Assembly (NCBI GenBank): GCA_905479205.1
Contig: CAJQLP010000059.1
Location: 1 to 44,362, forward strand
From: an uncultured Luminiphilus sp.
Lineage (GTDB): Bacteria > Pseudomonadota > Gammaproteobacteria > Pseudomonadales > Halieaceae
Reading direction: 5' to 3'
Length of the DNA: 44,362 nucleotides
Below are positions 1 through 9,417 of this stretch, in pieces. The position numbers were made by a program, and so were the translations under genes. Below the pieces are notes generated by a model. The model did not search any database. It worked only from the letters and a program-made list of their open reading frames with translations, and was not told where the DNA came from. How positions within the stretch are numbered: position 1 is the stretch's first letter; the number at the start of each line of letters is the position of its first letter.

Positions 1-46
1 TGCTCTTAGGGTTAGACTAGCCCTTGACCACCGGTGGACTACTCAC

Positions 47-406
47 ATGCACCTTGCCCTACTCGCCCTTTTTGGATGCCAACTAGCTGGCGATCTCCTT
101 GCAGCGCAATTTGGCATACCCATTCCTGGGCCCGTGATGGGGATGATGCTAATGCTTGCCTACCTTGTGTTGACCGGCGGCGTATCGGAAAGCATGCAGA
201 CAATCGCGAGCCCGCTTCTTCGACATATGTCGCTACTCTTCATTCCGGCAGGTTCGGGGATACTGCTCTATCTCGAGTTAATCAAGGACGAATGGCTACC
301 GATCGCCGTGGCCATTTCTGTCAGTACGCTAGTCACCCTGTTAGTGAGTGCAAGTGTCATGCGCTTGGGCCTGTCCGACCGTGACATAGAGCAGCGAGGG
401 CCGTGA
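47..406 (+). CDS. lrgA: LrgA/CidA family holin-like membrane protein
   Basis: Small hydrophobic inner-membrane protein of 119 residues, the usual LrgA/CidA length. The family signature IPIPGPVMGMML lies near residue 25, and about four membrane segments can be drawn (roughly residues 3-18, 28-46, 60-78, 85-105). In the family it pairs with LrgB and is linked to control of murein hydrolase export, autolysis and, in some bacteria, transport of small organic acids. The frame stays open to the window edge, but the first ATG gives the typical N-terminus and has GGTGG 9 nt upstream. It overlaps lrgB by 4 nt (GTGA), so the pair is translationally coupled. No LytTR regulator is visible in the window. 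Confidence 0.85.
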   Translation: MHLALLALFGCQLAGDLLAAQFGIPIPGPVMGMMLMLAYLVLTGGVSESMQTIASPLLRHMSLLFIPAGSGILLYLELIKDEWLPIAVAISVSTLVTLLVSASVMRLGLSDRDIEQRGP

Positions 407-1155
407 GCATGCTCGTCGATAATCTAGCGGGGCTCCCAGAGCTGGCGGCGCTCGCGCAAAATGCTGCTTGGAGTGTTCCTCTAACGGTGGCGTTTTACCT
501 TATAGCGCTTTGGTTATTTAGGCGTTCGGGGCAGTCCCCGCTTGTCAACCCAGTGTTGCTCGGCATGGCCGGCGTGATGACAACGCTCCACCTAACAGAT
601 ACGCGCTATGAGGACTATTTTAACGGTTCTCAAGCTCTACACTTTTTGTTGGGAACCGCCACGGTTGCCTTAGCAATTCCTCTCCATCAACAGTTACAGC
701 ATCTGCGACGCACCGCGCTACCGCTCATATTGAGCGTTGGCGCAGGTTCACTCACTGCAACCCTGAGCACCTTATTCTGCATTAGCTGGCTTGGCGGTTC
801 AGAGCTGACAATGCGCTCGCTGGCCGCTAAGTCTACGACCACCCCTGTTGCTATGGCTATCGCCGAGCAGCTAGAAGGGCTGCCGGCGCTTGCGGCTGTT
901 ACTGTCATCATTACTGGGATTTTGGGTGCCATCTTTGGTTTGGGCATCCTCCGCCTAACGGGCATTGTCGATCCACGTGCGCAGGGAATAGCTATAGGTA
1001 TTGCTGCGCACGGCATCGGTACAGCCCGTGCTTTGCAAGTCAGTCACGCTTTGGGAGCCTATGCGGGACTCGGGATGGGCTTGAGCGCATTGTTCACCGC
1101 GATATTAGTGCCGCCAGTGTGGTATGTATTGGGGCCTTATTTAGTCACAGGATAA
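403..1155 (+). CDS. lrgB: LrgB/CidB family membrane protein
   Basis: Polytopic membrane protein of 250 residues, slightly longer than the usual 225-235. The conserved LrgB stretch LAAKSTTTPVAMAIAEQLEG sits around residues 140-160, followed by the GILGAIFGLGILRL helix and the family-typical IAIGIAAHGIGTARALQ motif near residue 200. It partners LrgA in a two-gene operon. The GTG at 403 overlaps the lrgA stop; an ATG at 409 is an alternative start two codons later. In LrgAB/CidAB systems this larger subunit is the multi-span carrier component. The operon ends at the strong hairpin at 1171-1209. Family assignment is firm; the physiological role (autolysis control or metabolite export) is not visible from sequence. 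Confidence 0.88.
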   Translation: MSMLVDNLAGLPELAALAQNAAWSVPLTVAFYLIALWLFRRSGQSPLVNPVLLGMAGVMTTLHLTDTRYEDYFNGSQALHFLLGTATVALAIPLHQQLQHLRRTALPLILSVGAGSLTATLSTLFCISWLGGSELTMRSLAAKSTTTPVAMAIAEQLEGLPALAAVTVIITGILGAIFGLGILRLTGIVDPRAQGIAIGIAAHGIGTARALQVSHALGAYAGLGMGLSALFTAILVPPVWYVLGPYLVTG

Positions 1156-1170
1156 TAAAGAAGAGGGTTA

Positions 1171-1209
1171 CGACTTCGACACTCGCTGATTGACTTAGTG
1201 TCGAAGTCG
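1171..1209. terminator. Perfect 13-bp inverted repeat between convergent genes
   Basis: CGACTTCGACACT (1171-1183) pairs perfectly with AGTGTCGAAGTCG (1197-1209) across a 13-nt loop. It lies between the end of lrgB (+) and the end of the aldehyde dehydrogenase (-). There is no clear T-run on either strand, so it is a terminator-like or mRNA 3'-end stabilising hairpin serving both convergent genes rather than a canonical intrinsic terminator. Confidence 0.6.
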
Positions 1210-1257
1210 ATTCAGCTAAAACTCACACGGAACATTTCAGCTGCGTTTCCAGGGTGA

Positions 1258-2718
1258 TTAGCCTTTCATTTTGACCATCATATCGATCATCTTATTAGCG
1301 AAATTGCTGTAAGGCGGCGTCATAAATTTCATCGCCGTAGTTTTGGCTTGATAAAACACGGGCCGCATTTTGGAGCACGCCGTAAAGCCCTCATAGCCGT
1401 GGTAATGCCCCATACCCGAGGGTCCGACACCACCAAAAGGCAAGTCGTGCTGCGCAACGTGGAATAACGCATCATTCACCGTTACACCACCCGACATAAT
1501 ATTCTCGATATAACGGTCAACCAATGCGCTGTCATTACTAAACGGATACAGTGCGAGCGGGCGGTCATGGCTATTTACATAATCAATAACTTCTTGGGGC
1601 TGCTCATAAGGCAAAACCATCAGTAAAGGACCAAAGGTCTCCCGCTGGCGGATGATCATCTCAGGCTGCGTATCGAGTACCAAATGCAAAGGCATTTTGC
1701 GTGCTGCGGGGTTGGCTTCTTGCTCACTCAACTTAACAATGCGCGCGCCTTTTTCTTGGCAATCTACTAGCGTGTCTTGCAATCGCTTAAATGACAGGTC
1801 GTCAATAATCGACGTGTAATCATCGGCATTGATATCGGCACAGTGCTTAGCTGCCCACTCCTTACAGAGGGTAACAAACTCCTCGATCTGCGTTTTGTGC
1901 ACAAACACATAATCGACGTTAGTGCAGATTTGACCAGCGTTGAAGCGCTTAACAAATAAAATGCGTTCTACTGCTTTTTGCAGCGAGAACGACTTGTCGA
2001 TGACCGCAGGCGCTTTACCGCCTAGCTCGAGAATGACGGGTGTCAGATTCTGCGCCGCGGAAGCCATGACTTTACGACCCGTTTGGCCCGAGCCTGTGAA
2101 AATAATGAGATCGAAAGGAATCTGTGAAAACTCGATCCCTACACCGCCTGTCTCCTCAAAAAACTCGAGTTTTTCCAACGGGAAATAGTTTGGCGAAATT
2201 TTGCGTAAGACGCGGGTAAGCGCAACCGAGTTCTCCGACATTTTAACCATGGCGCGATTACCGGCAGCAAAAGCGGCAACGAGCTGAGTGACGGAGAGCA
2301 TGATCGGAAAATTCCAAGGAACGATAAGGCCCGTAACACCCAAGGGCTGAGGAATCACCCGATTTTTGGCCCCGAAATACATCGTCAAGTCGATGCTTCG
2401 ACGCTGGGGCTTCATCCATCCCTTTAACTGCTTAATAGTGTGCCCGATGGTGTCAGTCGCAGTAACGATTTCAGCAAATTTACTCTCAAAGCTGGAGCGA
2501 TTGCCATAGTCTTCACAGATAGCCTGAATAATCTCATCTCGGTTTTCAGAGATCATACGTTTTAGCGCCAGTAAATCTTGCTTGCGCTGAGCAAAATCGG
2601 GATAGGGGTTTGCTAGATACGCAGCGCGTTGGCGCTGAAAAGCAGCGTTTAGCTCAAGTTTCGTCGCTTCGACAGATGCAGCCAACTGTCCTGCATCTAG
2701 GGTTGCAGCCTGATTCAT
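1258..2718 (-). CDS. Coniferyl aldehyde dehydrogenase-type NAD(P)-dependent aldehyde dehydrogenase
   Basis: Aldehyde dehydrogenase superfamily protein of 486 residues that oxidises an aldehyde to its acid. Visible are the N-anchor TGLIVPWNFP, the cofactor-loop motif FTGSGQTGRKVM, the general base in LELGGKAP (Glu231) and the nucleophile in NAGQICTNVD (Cys265). The shape of the sequence (about 480 residues, FGGVGPSGMGHYHGYEGF near the C-terminus, a hydrophobic tail) fits the coniferyl/fatty aldehyde dehydrogenase branch (CalB-like) better than short-chain ALDHs. The ATG has a strong SD (AAGGAGAG, 2727-2735). A small hairpin TTGGGC-AAC-GCCCAA (2733-2747) overlaps the upstream side of this SD and could affect initiation. 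Monocistronic by context. The exact substrate is not determinable. Confidence 0.85.
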   Translation of the reverse strand: MNQAATLDAGQLAASVEATKLELNAAFQRQRAAYLANPYPDFAQRKQDLLALKRMISENRDEIIQAICEDYGNRSSFESKFAEIVTATDTIGHTIKQLKGWMKPQRRSIDLTMYFGAKNRVIPQPLGVTGLIVPWNFPIMLSVTQLVAAFAAGNRAMVKMSENSVALTRVLRKISPNYFPLEKLEFFEETGGVGIEFSQIPFDLIIFTGSGQTGRKVMASAAQNLTPVILELGGKAPAVIDKSFSLQKAVERILFVKRFNAGQICTNVDYVFVHKTQIEEFVTLCKEWAAKHCADINADDYTSIIDDLSFKRLQDTLVDCQEKGARIVKLSEQEANPAARKMPLHLVLDTQPEMIIRQRETFGPLLMVLPYEQPQEVIDYVNSHDRPLALYPFSNDSALVDRYIENIMSGGVTVNDALFHVAQHDLPFGGVGPSGMGHYHGYEGFTACSKMRPVFYQAKTTAMKFMTPPYSNFANKMIDMMVKMKG

Positions 2719-2886
2719 TATGGGTACTCTCCTTGGGCAACGCCCAAATTAATGTCGCTATTTGCTTTGAAACTACCACAACGAGTGCACGAGATCACGC
2801 ACCGACTACGTTGCTTTGAAGCGCTATTTGGGCGTGTAGTACGAGAAACTGGCCTGTAACTGACCTGTAAAAGAGCACCGTAATGC

Positions 2887-3960
2887 CTAATGTAACTCTA
2901 CTATTAACCGCTCAGCCTCACGGCGAACCTCGTCCGCATCCGGACCAATTAACGTAAGGTGACCCAACTTGCGCCCTTTGCGTATGCCTTTTCCGTAGGT
3001 CTGAATGAGCGTCCGAATCGGGCCTTCCGGCATCGTTTTAGGAAGCGCGTCATCGAGAAGATTAACCATTGCCGCGCCCCCTTGCAGTACAGGCTCCACC
3101 ACGGGCGCACCCAGTACCAAGCGCACATGCTGAGTGAATTGGTCTGCGCCTAAGGCACCCATCGACCAGTGCCCGGTATTGTGGACCCTAGGAGCGATTT
3201 CATTGACGATTAGTTGCCCTTCAGTGACGAAGAATTCAATAGCGAGCACACCAACGTAACCCATACGTTCAACGAGGCGCCGCGCGTACTCTTGCGCTTG
3301 CGCTGCCATTTCCTCATCCACCCTTGCAGGCACAAAACTGCCGATCAGAATACCGTCGCGCATTGCGTTCTCAGTCATGGGGTAACACTGAATAGCACCT
3401 TGCTCATCGCGACCCACAATGATCGCGAGCTCGCGCTCAATCGCAATCTCAGCCTCCGCGATCAGCGGGTAGCCGCCTTCCGGTATAGCGTCAATCGAAT
3501 ACTCCCCACCGACACGCCACTGACCGCCACCGTCATAACCCCCCAAAATTCGCTTGCAACGAACATGCGCGCTGGGGAACGTCGCTAGGAGTTGTGCGAG
3601 AGCGTCCGAGTCTGTCGCTGTTCCCCAGGGAGATGTGGGAATAGCCAGTTCGTCGAGCATCGCTTTCTGCGTATCTCGCTGGCGTAATATAACGAGCGCT
3701 TCATAGCTCGGCGCCAAACCGACTTCATTGGCTGCTCGACGAAGAATAGGATCAGGAATGCTTTCACGTTCAACGGTAATCGCATCGCAGGCAGCGAGAA
3801 AGGTATCCAATTCATCTTCAGAGTAAACTCGTCCCAGTCCCGCAACAACGGGCGTCTCATCGAGACAAAGAAATGAGACCTGTATCCCAAGACGGTTGGC
3901 CGCTTCACCCAGCATCTGACTGAGCTGACCACACCCAATTATTCCAAGACGCTGCTTCAC
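2887..3960 (-). CDS. purK: N5-carboxyaminoimidazole ribonucleotide synthase
   Basis: ATP-grasp enzyme of de novo purine synthesis, converting AIR, ATP and bicarbonate to N5-CAIR in the cytosol. The 357 residues match the family length. The N-terminal Rossmann-like motif LGIIGCGQLSQML, the ATP-grasp core (KRILGGYDGGGQWRV near residue 135) and the metal/phosphate segment FFVTEGQLIVNEIAPRVHNT GHW around residue 245 are all present. It starts at GTG (3958-3960) with an excellent SD (AAGGAGAG) about 6 nt upstream. It follows purE by 21 nt, the standard purEK arrangement. No odd features apart from the GTG start. Confidence 0.95.
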   Translation of the reverse strand: MKQRLGIIGCGQLSQMLGEAANRLGIQVSFLCLDETPVVAGLGRVYSEDELDTFLAACDAITVERESIPDPILRRAANEVGLAPSYEALVILRQRDTQKAMLDELAIPTSPWGTATDSDALAQLLATFPSAHVRCKRILGGYDGGGQWRVGGEYSIDAIPEGGYPLIAEAEIAIERELAIIVGRDEQGAIQCYPMTENAMRDGILIGSFVPARVDEEMAAQAQEYARRLVERMGYVGVLAIEFFVTEGQLIVNEIAPRVHNTGHWSMGALGADQFTQHVRLVLGAPVVEPVLQGGAAMVNLLDDALPKTMPEGPIRTLIQTYGKGIRKGRKLGHLTLIGPDADEVRREAERLIVELH

Positions 3961-3981
3961 CGTGCTCTCCTTAATTTTTAA

Positions 3982-4464
3982 TCAAAGGGGGTTCTCTGGG
4001 ACTTCGTCGGTTTGCGCAGCGCGAAAGCTATCGAGAGCCTTGCGTATATCACGGTCATCATTGGCAAGCATCGCCGCTGCAAACAAGGCCGCATTGACCG
4101 CGCCAGGCTTACCCACTGCAAACGTGGCCACTGGCACGCCTTTGGGCATTTGCACAATAGACATTAGCGCATCAATACCATTCAGCACGGTGGCATCCAC
4201 AGGCACACCCAGCACTGGCACAGGCGTCATAGCCGCCGTCATACCGGGCAGATGGGCCGCACCGCCGGCACCAGCAATAATCGCCTTCAAGCCGCGGTCA
4301 CGCGCACTGCGCGCGTAGTCATAGAGTCGATCAGGCGTTCGGTGAGCTGAAACAACCTTCGCCTCGTAGGGTATGCCCAGCTGCTCAAGCATGAGAGCGG
4401 CACCTTCCATTACGTCCCAATCGGAACGTGATCCCATGATAATTCCAACCGCGATGTCTGACAT
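3982..4464 (-). CDS. purE: N5-carboxyaminoimidazole ribonucleotide mutase
   Basis: Class I PurE, which rearranges N5-CAIR to CAIR in purine synthesis. The signature motifs GSRSDWDVM (substrate phosphate loop), SAHRTPDRL (catalytic His) and [11 protein letters not shown] are intact. I set the start at the ATG ending at 4464 (160 residues) because GGAGGT (4469-4474) is correctly spaced for it and overlaps the alternative GTG at 4470. First gene of purE-purK. A weak promoter-like pair (TTCAAG, 18 nt, TACGAT on the minus strand) lies between this gene and the tRNA terminator. No PurR-type palindrome was recognised. Confidence 0.95.
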   Translation of the reverse strand: MSDIAVGIIMGSRSDWDVMEGAALMLEQLGIPYEAKVVSAHRTPDRLYDYARSARDRGLKAIIAGAGGAAHLPGMTAAMTPVPVLGVPVDATVLNGIDALMSIVQMPKGVPVATFAVGKPGAVNAALFAAAMLANDDRDIRKALDSFRAAQTDEVPENPL

Positions 4465-4521
4465 AGCCACCTCCAGTGGCGGAGAGCAGATCGTATCATT
4501 CTCTGCCCGGAACCTTGAATG

Positions 4522-4548
4522 AAAAAGGGCCCCTTCAGGGCCCCTCTA
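4522..4548 (-). terminator. Intrinsic terminator of the tRNA-Ser transcript
   Basis: On the minus strand GGGCCC-TGAAG-GGGCCC is followed directly by TTTTT (A-run 4522-4526 on the plus strand). It sits 60 nt after the tRNA 3' end and upstream of purE, so it should separate the csrA/tRNA transcript from purEK. The plus strand shows the same element as a 9-bp direct repeat AGGGCCCCT-like unit. Confidence 0.75.
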
Positions 4549-4607
4549 AAACGCGTTTAGTTTACCACCTAATTCCCTTTTCCGCGTCGAACGCAGACGG
4601 GAAAAAA

Positions 4608-4698
4608 TGGCGGAGAAGGAGGGATTCGAACCCTCGATACGCTATTAACGTATACGCCCTTAGCAGGGGCGCGCCTTCAGCCACTCGGCCACTTCTCC
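4608..4698 (-). tRNA. serX: tRNA-Ser, anticodon GCU
   Basis: The 91-nt element includes an encoded CCA (TGG at 4608-4610). The acceptor stem GGAGAAG/CTTCTCC is a perfect 7 bp, followed by discriminator G. The anticodon arm CGCCC-CTGCTAA-GGGCG gives anticodon GCT (reads AGC/AGU). The long class II variable arm has an ATACG/CGTAT stem, and the T-arm is GAGGG-TTCGAAT-CCCTC. All are diagnostic of serine tRNA. Its place just after csrA matches the lysC-csrA-tRNA-Ser order of many gammaproteobacteria. It may be processed from the csrA transcript, as only 53 nt separate them. The symbol is only a generic label. Confidence 0.97.
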
Positions 4699-4751
4699 GA
4701 ACGGCGCGAAGCCTAACACAAGTCTAGCCCCGCGAAAAACCTTTAGTGGGA

Positions 4752-4976
4752 TCATTTTTGATCCGATTGTTCGTCCGCTTGTTCATCCATAGACGGAGTG
4801 TCTTTTCCGGGTCTATCGAGTCTGGGTCTATCGAGGATCTCTTCTCGATGCACGGCGACATCGCGAGGAGCATCGACACCGATCCTCACTTGATTACCTT
4901 TGACGCCGAGTACGGTGATAGTGACATCGTCACCGATAATCAGCGATTCTCCTACTCGTCTTGTTAATATCAACAT
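4752..4976 (-). CDS. csrA: Carbon storage regulator CsrA/RsmA with extended acidic tail
   Basis: RNA-binding post-transcriptional regulator that binds GGA motifs in mRNA leaders as a homodimer. The first 48 residues are canonical: [30 protein letters not shown] and VHREEI, including the RNA-contacting Arg of VHREEI. The 74-residue protein is longer than the usual 60-65. The tail is charged and probably disordered ([11 protein letters not shown], then [13 protein letters not shown]). It contains a tandem 15-bp DNA repeat (GGGTCTATCGAG at 4809-4820 and 4824-4835) encoding [10 protein letters not shown]. It lies 69 nt downstream of lysC on the same strand, the conserved position. The SD is weak (TAGG). 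Confidence 0.95.
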   Translation of the reverse strand: MLILTRRVGESLIIGDDVTITVLGVKGNQVRIGVDAPRDVAVHREEILDRPRLDRPGKDTPSMDEQADEQSDQK

Positions 4977-5045
4977 CGCCTACGTCCCTGTGCTTCGATG
5001 TTTAGTCCGCTTCAACCGTGAGCGCGGGCTAGTTATTGTAAAGAG

Positions 5046-6293
5046 CTAAACCGCCGTCGGTTGCTCCTCAGGTTCGGCATCTAGCTCAAACGCGGAGTGC
5101 AGTGTGCGCACTGCCAGCTCTAGAAACTTCTCTTCGATTATCACGGAAATCTTGATCTCCGAGGTACTAATCATCTGAATATTAACACCGACTTCGGCCA
5201 AAGCCCTAAACATAAGCGATGCCACGCCTGCGTGAGACCGCATTCCCACACCGACAACCGATACCTTGGCAATTTTTGAGTCCACACGCAGCTCTAGAGC
5301 GCCGAGCTCAGTCACGGTTTGAGACAGAATATCCTGGCTGCGCGCCAAGTCACCACGTCCCACTGTAAAGGTAAAGTCCGTCTTACCATCCTCACCAATG
5401 TTTTGCAGTATAACGTCAACTTCAATATTGGCCTCACCAATAGGGCCCAAAATACGATAAGCAACCCCGGGAATATCGGGTACACCGAGCACAGTTAGTT
5501 TCGCTTCATCGCGGTTGAATGCAATACCAGCAATTGCGGGAGCTTCCACAGCCGCATCCTCCTCCATGGTAATCAATGTACCGGGGCCATCTTCAAAGCT
5601 GCTCAGGACCCGCAGCGGCACCGAATATTTGCCGGCGAACTCTACCGACCGAATTTGAAGAACTTTTGAGCCCATGCTGGCCATTTCCAGCATTTCTTCA
5701 AAGGTAATCTTTTCTAACCTGCGGGCGCCATCCACGACTCTCGGGTCAGTGGTATAGACACCATCGACGTCGGTGTAGATCTGGCATTCGTCAGCTTTAA
5801 GCGCCGCAGCCAGAGCCACCGCCGTCGTATCCGAACCACCACGACCTAAGGTTGTTATATTGCCGTTTTCATCGACGCCTTGAAAGCCCGCCACCACCAC
5901 GACATTGCCCTGCGTTAATTCACCGCGTAACTTAACGTCATCGATATGTCGTATGCGCGCTTTGGTATGCGAGTCATCGGTGAGAATACGCACTTGGCTG
6001 CCATTATAAGAGCGCGCACCCACATCTCGCTTGTGCAATGCCATGCAGAGTAACGCAGACGTGACCTGTTCGCCCGTAGATACCAACGCGTCTAACTCTC
6101 GCGGAGTGGGTCCTTCGGGAAGTATGTCAGTCGCGAGTCCAATAAGGCGGTTGGTTTCACCTGACATTGCCGAAACCACGACCACAATGTCATGGCCTTC
6201 ATCACGAAAGCGCGCGACCTTGTCAGCGACACGCTCAATACGCTCGATTGTGCCAACCGAAGTCCCGCCAAATTTTTGAACAATAAGGGCCAT
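5046..6293 (-). CDS. lysC: Aspartate kinase
   Basis: Phosphorylates aspartate, the first step towards lysine, methionine, threonine and diaminopimelate. The 415 residues match the Pseudomonas-type single-chain aspartokinase. Visible are the N-terminal KFGGTSVGTIER motif (residues 7-18), GRGGSDTTAVALAAAL near residue 150, and YTDVDGVYTTDPR near residue 175. Two ACT regulatory domains fill residues 265-405 (ITVLG-type GVPDIPGVAYRIL and VVGVGMRSHAGVA), so allosteric feedback by lysine/threonine is expected from the family. The ATG has a GGAAGG SD. It sits between alaS and csrA, the classic arrangement. Confidence 0.95.
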   Translation of the reverse strand: MALIVQKFGGTSVGTIERIERVADKVARFRDEGHDIVVVVSAMSGETNRLIGLATDILPEGPTPRELDALVSTGEQVTSALLCMALHKRDVGARSYNGSQVRILTDDSHTKARIRHIDDVKLRGELTQGNVVVVAGFQGVDENGNITTLGRGGSDTTAVALAAALKADECQIYTDVDGVYTTDPRVVDGARRLEKITFEEMLEMASMGSKVLQIRSVEFAGKYSVPLRVLSSFEDGPGTLITMEEDAAVEAPAIAGIAFNRDEAKLTVLGVPDIPGVAYRILGPIGEANIEVDVILQNIGEDGKTDFTFTVGRGDLARSQDILSQTVTELGALELRVDSKIAKVSVVGVGMRSHAGVASLMFRALAEVGVNIQMISTSEIKISVIIEEKFLELAVRTLHSAFELDAEPEEQPTAV

Positions 6294-6387
6294 AGCCTTC
6301 CGTTAATTGTGGCTGCCAAAAAGGGCCGCGAGCTTACCCGAAATACGACTTAAAATGAAGAGCCAGCGCGCCTAAACCCAGCGCGTT

Positions 6388-8988
6388 TTACACAAGGTTT
6401 TCGGCAACCCAGCCAGGGAAGGCAGCCACTGCCGCGGGTAAGCCCGCAATATCGTTTCCACCTCCCTGAGCCATATCGGGACGGCCGCCACCCTTTCCAC
6501 CGAGGCGACCGGCAAATTCTTTCATAATATCGCCCGCTCGAATTCTATCCGTGGCGTCCTTCGACACTCCGGCAACCAAGCTGATTTTATCGCCTTCTAC
6601 GGCCGCAAGCAGTATGGCGCTTGTGCCCAGTTTGTTCTTGCACTGATCGAGTGTGTCTCGCAAAGTCCCCACGTCAGCGCCTTCAAGGTGCGCGGCAAGC
6701 ACGTTTATACCAGACACGTTTACCGCGTTAGCCGTTAAGTCACCACCTGAGGACGTGGCTAGCTTTTGCTTCAAGCGCGCGATCTCTTTCTCCAATCCTT
6801 TAAGCTCAGCGCGCAGTGAACCGGCCTTTTCAATCAGATTCTGTGGGTTGGCTTTGAGTTCAAAACACACGTCATTTAGCTGTATTTGAGATTGCTTCAC
6901 CAAATCCAATGCCAGCTCTCCGGTGACCGCCTCTATACGACGAACACCCGAGGCGACGCCGGACTCAGCCGTGATCAACATCAGGCCAATATCCCCTGTT
7001 CGTTCCACGTGAGTACCGCCGCAAAGTTCTACCGAGAACCCCTCAGTACCCATGCTAAGTACGCGCACTTCATCACCGTATTTTTCACCAAACAAAGCGG
7101 TCGCACCCGCGGCAACCGCATCATCCATAGACATAACTTGCGTCTGCGCGGGGGTGTTGGAGCGAATCTCATCGTTAACCATTGCAGTGATGCGCGCCAA
7201 CTGTTCTGCACTGACGGCTTCGCCGTGGGAAAAGTCAAAGCGCAATCGCTCAGAATCAACGAGCGACCCTTTCTGAGCGACGTGCGCTCCCAGAACCCGC
7301 CTAAGCGCCTCATGCAACAGGTGCGTCGCCGAGTGGTTGAGGCGGATGCGCTGTCTGACCGACGGGTCGACATTGGCCGACACCGCCTGACCGACAGTTA
7401 GGACACCTGCGGTCACACGGACGTGGTGCAGATGGTGCCCCTGTGATTTTGTGGTATCGCGCACATCGGCTCGATTTGAATCGCAGCTGAAAAAACCACA
7501 GTCACCAACCTGACCACCGCTCTCGCCATAGAATGGCGTTTGGTCGAGCACCACAATACCTTCCTGTCCATCAGTTAACCGTTCAACTTTTTCTCCGTCA
7601 TGGAGCAAAGCGACAATGTGCGCTTGTGCTGATGTAGTCTCGTACCCTAAAAACACTGTTTCACCGTCGAGCGCGACCACGGCCGAATAGTCGACTTTAA
7701 AGCTACCACCCTCTTGAGAACGACGTCTCTGCTGCTCCATCTCCGACTCGTAACCATCGAGATCGAGGGTTAAATCTCGTTCCCGAGCGATATCGTTGGT
7801 CAAATCTACAGGAAAGCCATAGGTGTCATACAAACGAAAAATAACCTCCCCCGGAATAACGCTGCCTTTGAGCTCGCCCAGCGTTTCATCAAGTATGGCC
7901 ATACCCTTGTCTAGGGTGCGCGCAAATTGCTCTTCTTCACCTGCCAAGGCGGCTTCGATCACAGCCTGCCTCTCTCTCAACTGTGGGTAAGCGTCACCCA
8001 TTTGTTCTACCAAGGTTTCAACTAAGCTTGCAAAAAATGGTTTAGTTGCGCCTAACTTATTGCCGTGACGAACTGCACGGCGAATAATCCGTCGCAGTAC
8101 ATAACCGCGACCTTCGTTACTCGGTGTGACGCCGTCAGCAATGAGGAATGAACAGGACCGCAAGTGGTCAGCGACCACCCGCAAGGATTTCTCTTCGAGA
8201 TCTGTAACGCCCAAGCACTGCGCGGTAGCGCCAATGAGCGCTTGAAAAAGGTCAATTTCGTAGTTCGAGTGAACGCCTTGGAGCACCGCGGCAATACGTT
8301 CAAGCCCCATGCCAGTATCCACCGAAGGCGCGGGCAGCGGATGAAGGTCGCCCGCCGCGTCTCGATTGTATTGCATGAATACTAGATTCCAGATTTCAAT
8401 GTAGCGATCCAGGTCATCGTCTTCGCTACCGGGAGGGCCACCAGGAACATCGGCACCGTGATCATAAAAAATCTCTGAACTAGGGCCACAGGGACCGGTA
8501 TCGCCCATCTGCCAGAAATTATCTTCATCTAAACGCGACAATCGGCTGGGATCGACACCAATTTCATTAACCCAGATATCAGCAGCCTCATCGTCGCTGA
8601 TATGCACCGTTACCCAGAGCCGCTCTTTGGGGAGCTGCAAAACCTCGGTTAAAAATGCCCATCCGAATTGAATCGCTTCGCGCTTAAAATAGTCGCCAAA
8701 ACTGAAATTACCAAGCATTTCGAAGAAAGTGTGGTGGCGGGCAGTGTAGCCAACATTCTCCAAATCATTATGTTTACCACCGGCTCTCACGCACTTTTGC
8801 GAGGTAGTGGCGCGGACGTAGTCACGCTTTTCTACCCCCAAAAAAGTTTCTTTAAACTGATTCATTCCCGCATTAGTAAACAGCAGCGTAGGGTCATCGA
8901 TAGGCACTAATGAACTCGATGCGACGCGGGTATGTCCCTCGCTTTCAAAATAAGATAGAAACGCTTCGCGGATTTCAGCGGTTTTCAT
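6388..8988 (-). CDS. alaS: Alanyl-tRNA synthetase
   Basis: Charges tRNA-Ala. From the chosen start it is 866 residues, close to E. coli AlaS (876). The class II catalytic core begins [14 protein letters not shown] and contains [16 protein letters not shown] and [17 protein letters not shown]. The editing domain has the zinc ligands HSATHLLH and [10 protein letters not shown], and the C-Ala domain ends in the glycine-rich [15 protein letters not shown]. The ATG at 8986-8988 is preferred because GAGAGAA lies 5-6 nt upstream and the N-terminus matches the family; the longer frame begins with a TTG at 9021 and adds 11 unconserved residues. It heads alaS-lysC-csrA on the same strand, 94 nt before lysC. 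Confidence 0.96.
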   Translation of the reverse strand: MKTAEIREAFLSYFESEGHTRVASSSLVPIDDPTLLFTNAGMNQFKETFLGVEKRDYVRATTSQKCVRAGGKHNDLENVGYTARHHTFFEMLGNFSFGDYFKREAIQFGWAFLTEVLQLPKERLWVTVHISDDEAADIWVNEIGVDPSRLSRLDEDNFWQMGDTGPCGPSSEIFYDHGADVPGGPPGSEDDDLDRYIEIWNLVFMQYNRDAAGDLHPLPAPSVDTGMGLERIAAVLQGVHSNYEIDLFQALIGATAQCLGVTDLEEKSLRVVADHLRSCSFLIADGVTPSNEGRGYVLRRIIRRAVRHGNKLGATKPFFASLVETLVEQMGDAYPQLRERQAVIEAALAGEEEQFARTLDKGMAILDETLGELKGSVIPGEVIFRLYDTYGFPVDLTNDIARERDLTLDLDGYESEMEQQRRRSQEGGSFKVDYSAVVALDGETVFLGYETTSAQAHIVALLHDGEKVERLTDGQEGIVVLDQTPFYGESGGQVGDCGFFSCDSNRADVRDTTKSQGHHLHHVRVTAGVLTVGQAVSANVDPSVRQRIRLNHSATHLLHEALRRVLGAHVAQKGSLVDSERLRFDFSHGEAVSAEQLARITAMVNDEIRSNTPAQTQVMSMDDAVAAGATALFGEKYGDEVRVLSMGTEGFSVELCGGTHVERTGDIGLMLITAESGVASGVRRIEAVTGELALDLVKQSQIQLNDVCFELKANPQNLIEKAGSLRAELKGLEKEIARLKQKLATSSGGDLTANAVNVSGINVLAAHLEGADVGTLRDTLDQCKNKLGTSAILLAAVEGDKISLVAGVSKDATDRIRAGDIMKEFAGRLGGKGGGRPDMAQGGGNDIAGLPAAVAAFPGWVAENLV

Positions 8989-9049
8989 GGGTGTTCTCTC
9001 AAATAGTGGTGTAATGCCCAATCACTAAGGACAGTGTAGCGGCTGCAGA

Positions 9050-9406
9050 TTATTGAATCCCCTGGGATAGTTCCCCTTCCGCCATAGTACGGCCAGCCAG
9101 AATATGTAGATGAAGGTGAAACACCGTCTGGCCACCTCCCTCGCCATTATTAATGACTACTCTAAAACCTTCATCAACGCCCAGTTGCCGAGTGATATTG
9201 CCAACCGCCATTAGCAGATGACCTAACAAAACCTGATCCTCTGTGGTTGCATCGACTAATCGGGAAATAGGCTTGCGTGGAATCACCAAAATATGGACAG
9301 GCGCTTGCGGATTAATATCGTTAATAGCGACACAGTGATCATCCTCGTATACAAAATCTACAGGGATTTCACCGCGGGTAATCTTGCCGAATATCGTATC
9401 AGCCAT
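9050..9406 (-). CDS. hinT: HIT-family nucleotide-binding hydrolase (HinT-like)
   Basis: Histidine triad protein of 118 residues. The family hydrolyses purine nucleoside phosphoramidates and AMP-lysine type adducts. The triad is in TVFHLHLHILAGR near residue 100, with the N-terminal FGKITRGEIPVDFVYEDD and the phosphate-binding HILVIPRKPIS. Its SD (GAGGTG, 9412-9418) overlaps the TGA stop of the upstream Trm112-like gene, so the two are likely cotranslated. It lies 61 nt upstream of alaS, which could be on the same transcript. HinT is the best family match; other HIT subfamilies are less likely. Confidence 0.9.
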   Translation of the reverse strand: MADTIFGKITRGEIPVDFVYEDDHCVAINDINPQAPVHILVIPRKPISRLVDATTEDQVLLGHLLMAVGNITRQLGVDEGFRVVINNGEGGGQTVFHLHLHILAGRTMAEGELSQGIQ

Positions 9407-9417
9407 ACTAATACACC

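Noticed and set aside
2842-2875. Tandem CTGGCCTGTAA/CTGACCTGTAA unit downstream of purK
   Set aside because: Two imperfect 11-bp copies only; no hairpin and no clear function, likely chance.
4809-4835. CRISPR-like or mobile repeat at the csrA end
   Set aside because: Only two in-frame 15-bp units with no spacers; it encodes [10 protein letters not shown] and is an internal coding repeat.
4746-4967. 73-codon plus-strand frame opposite csrA
   Set aside because: Antisense of an unmistakable CsrA; no independent support.
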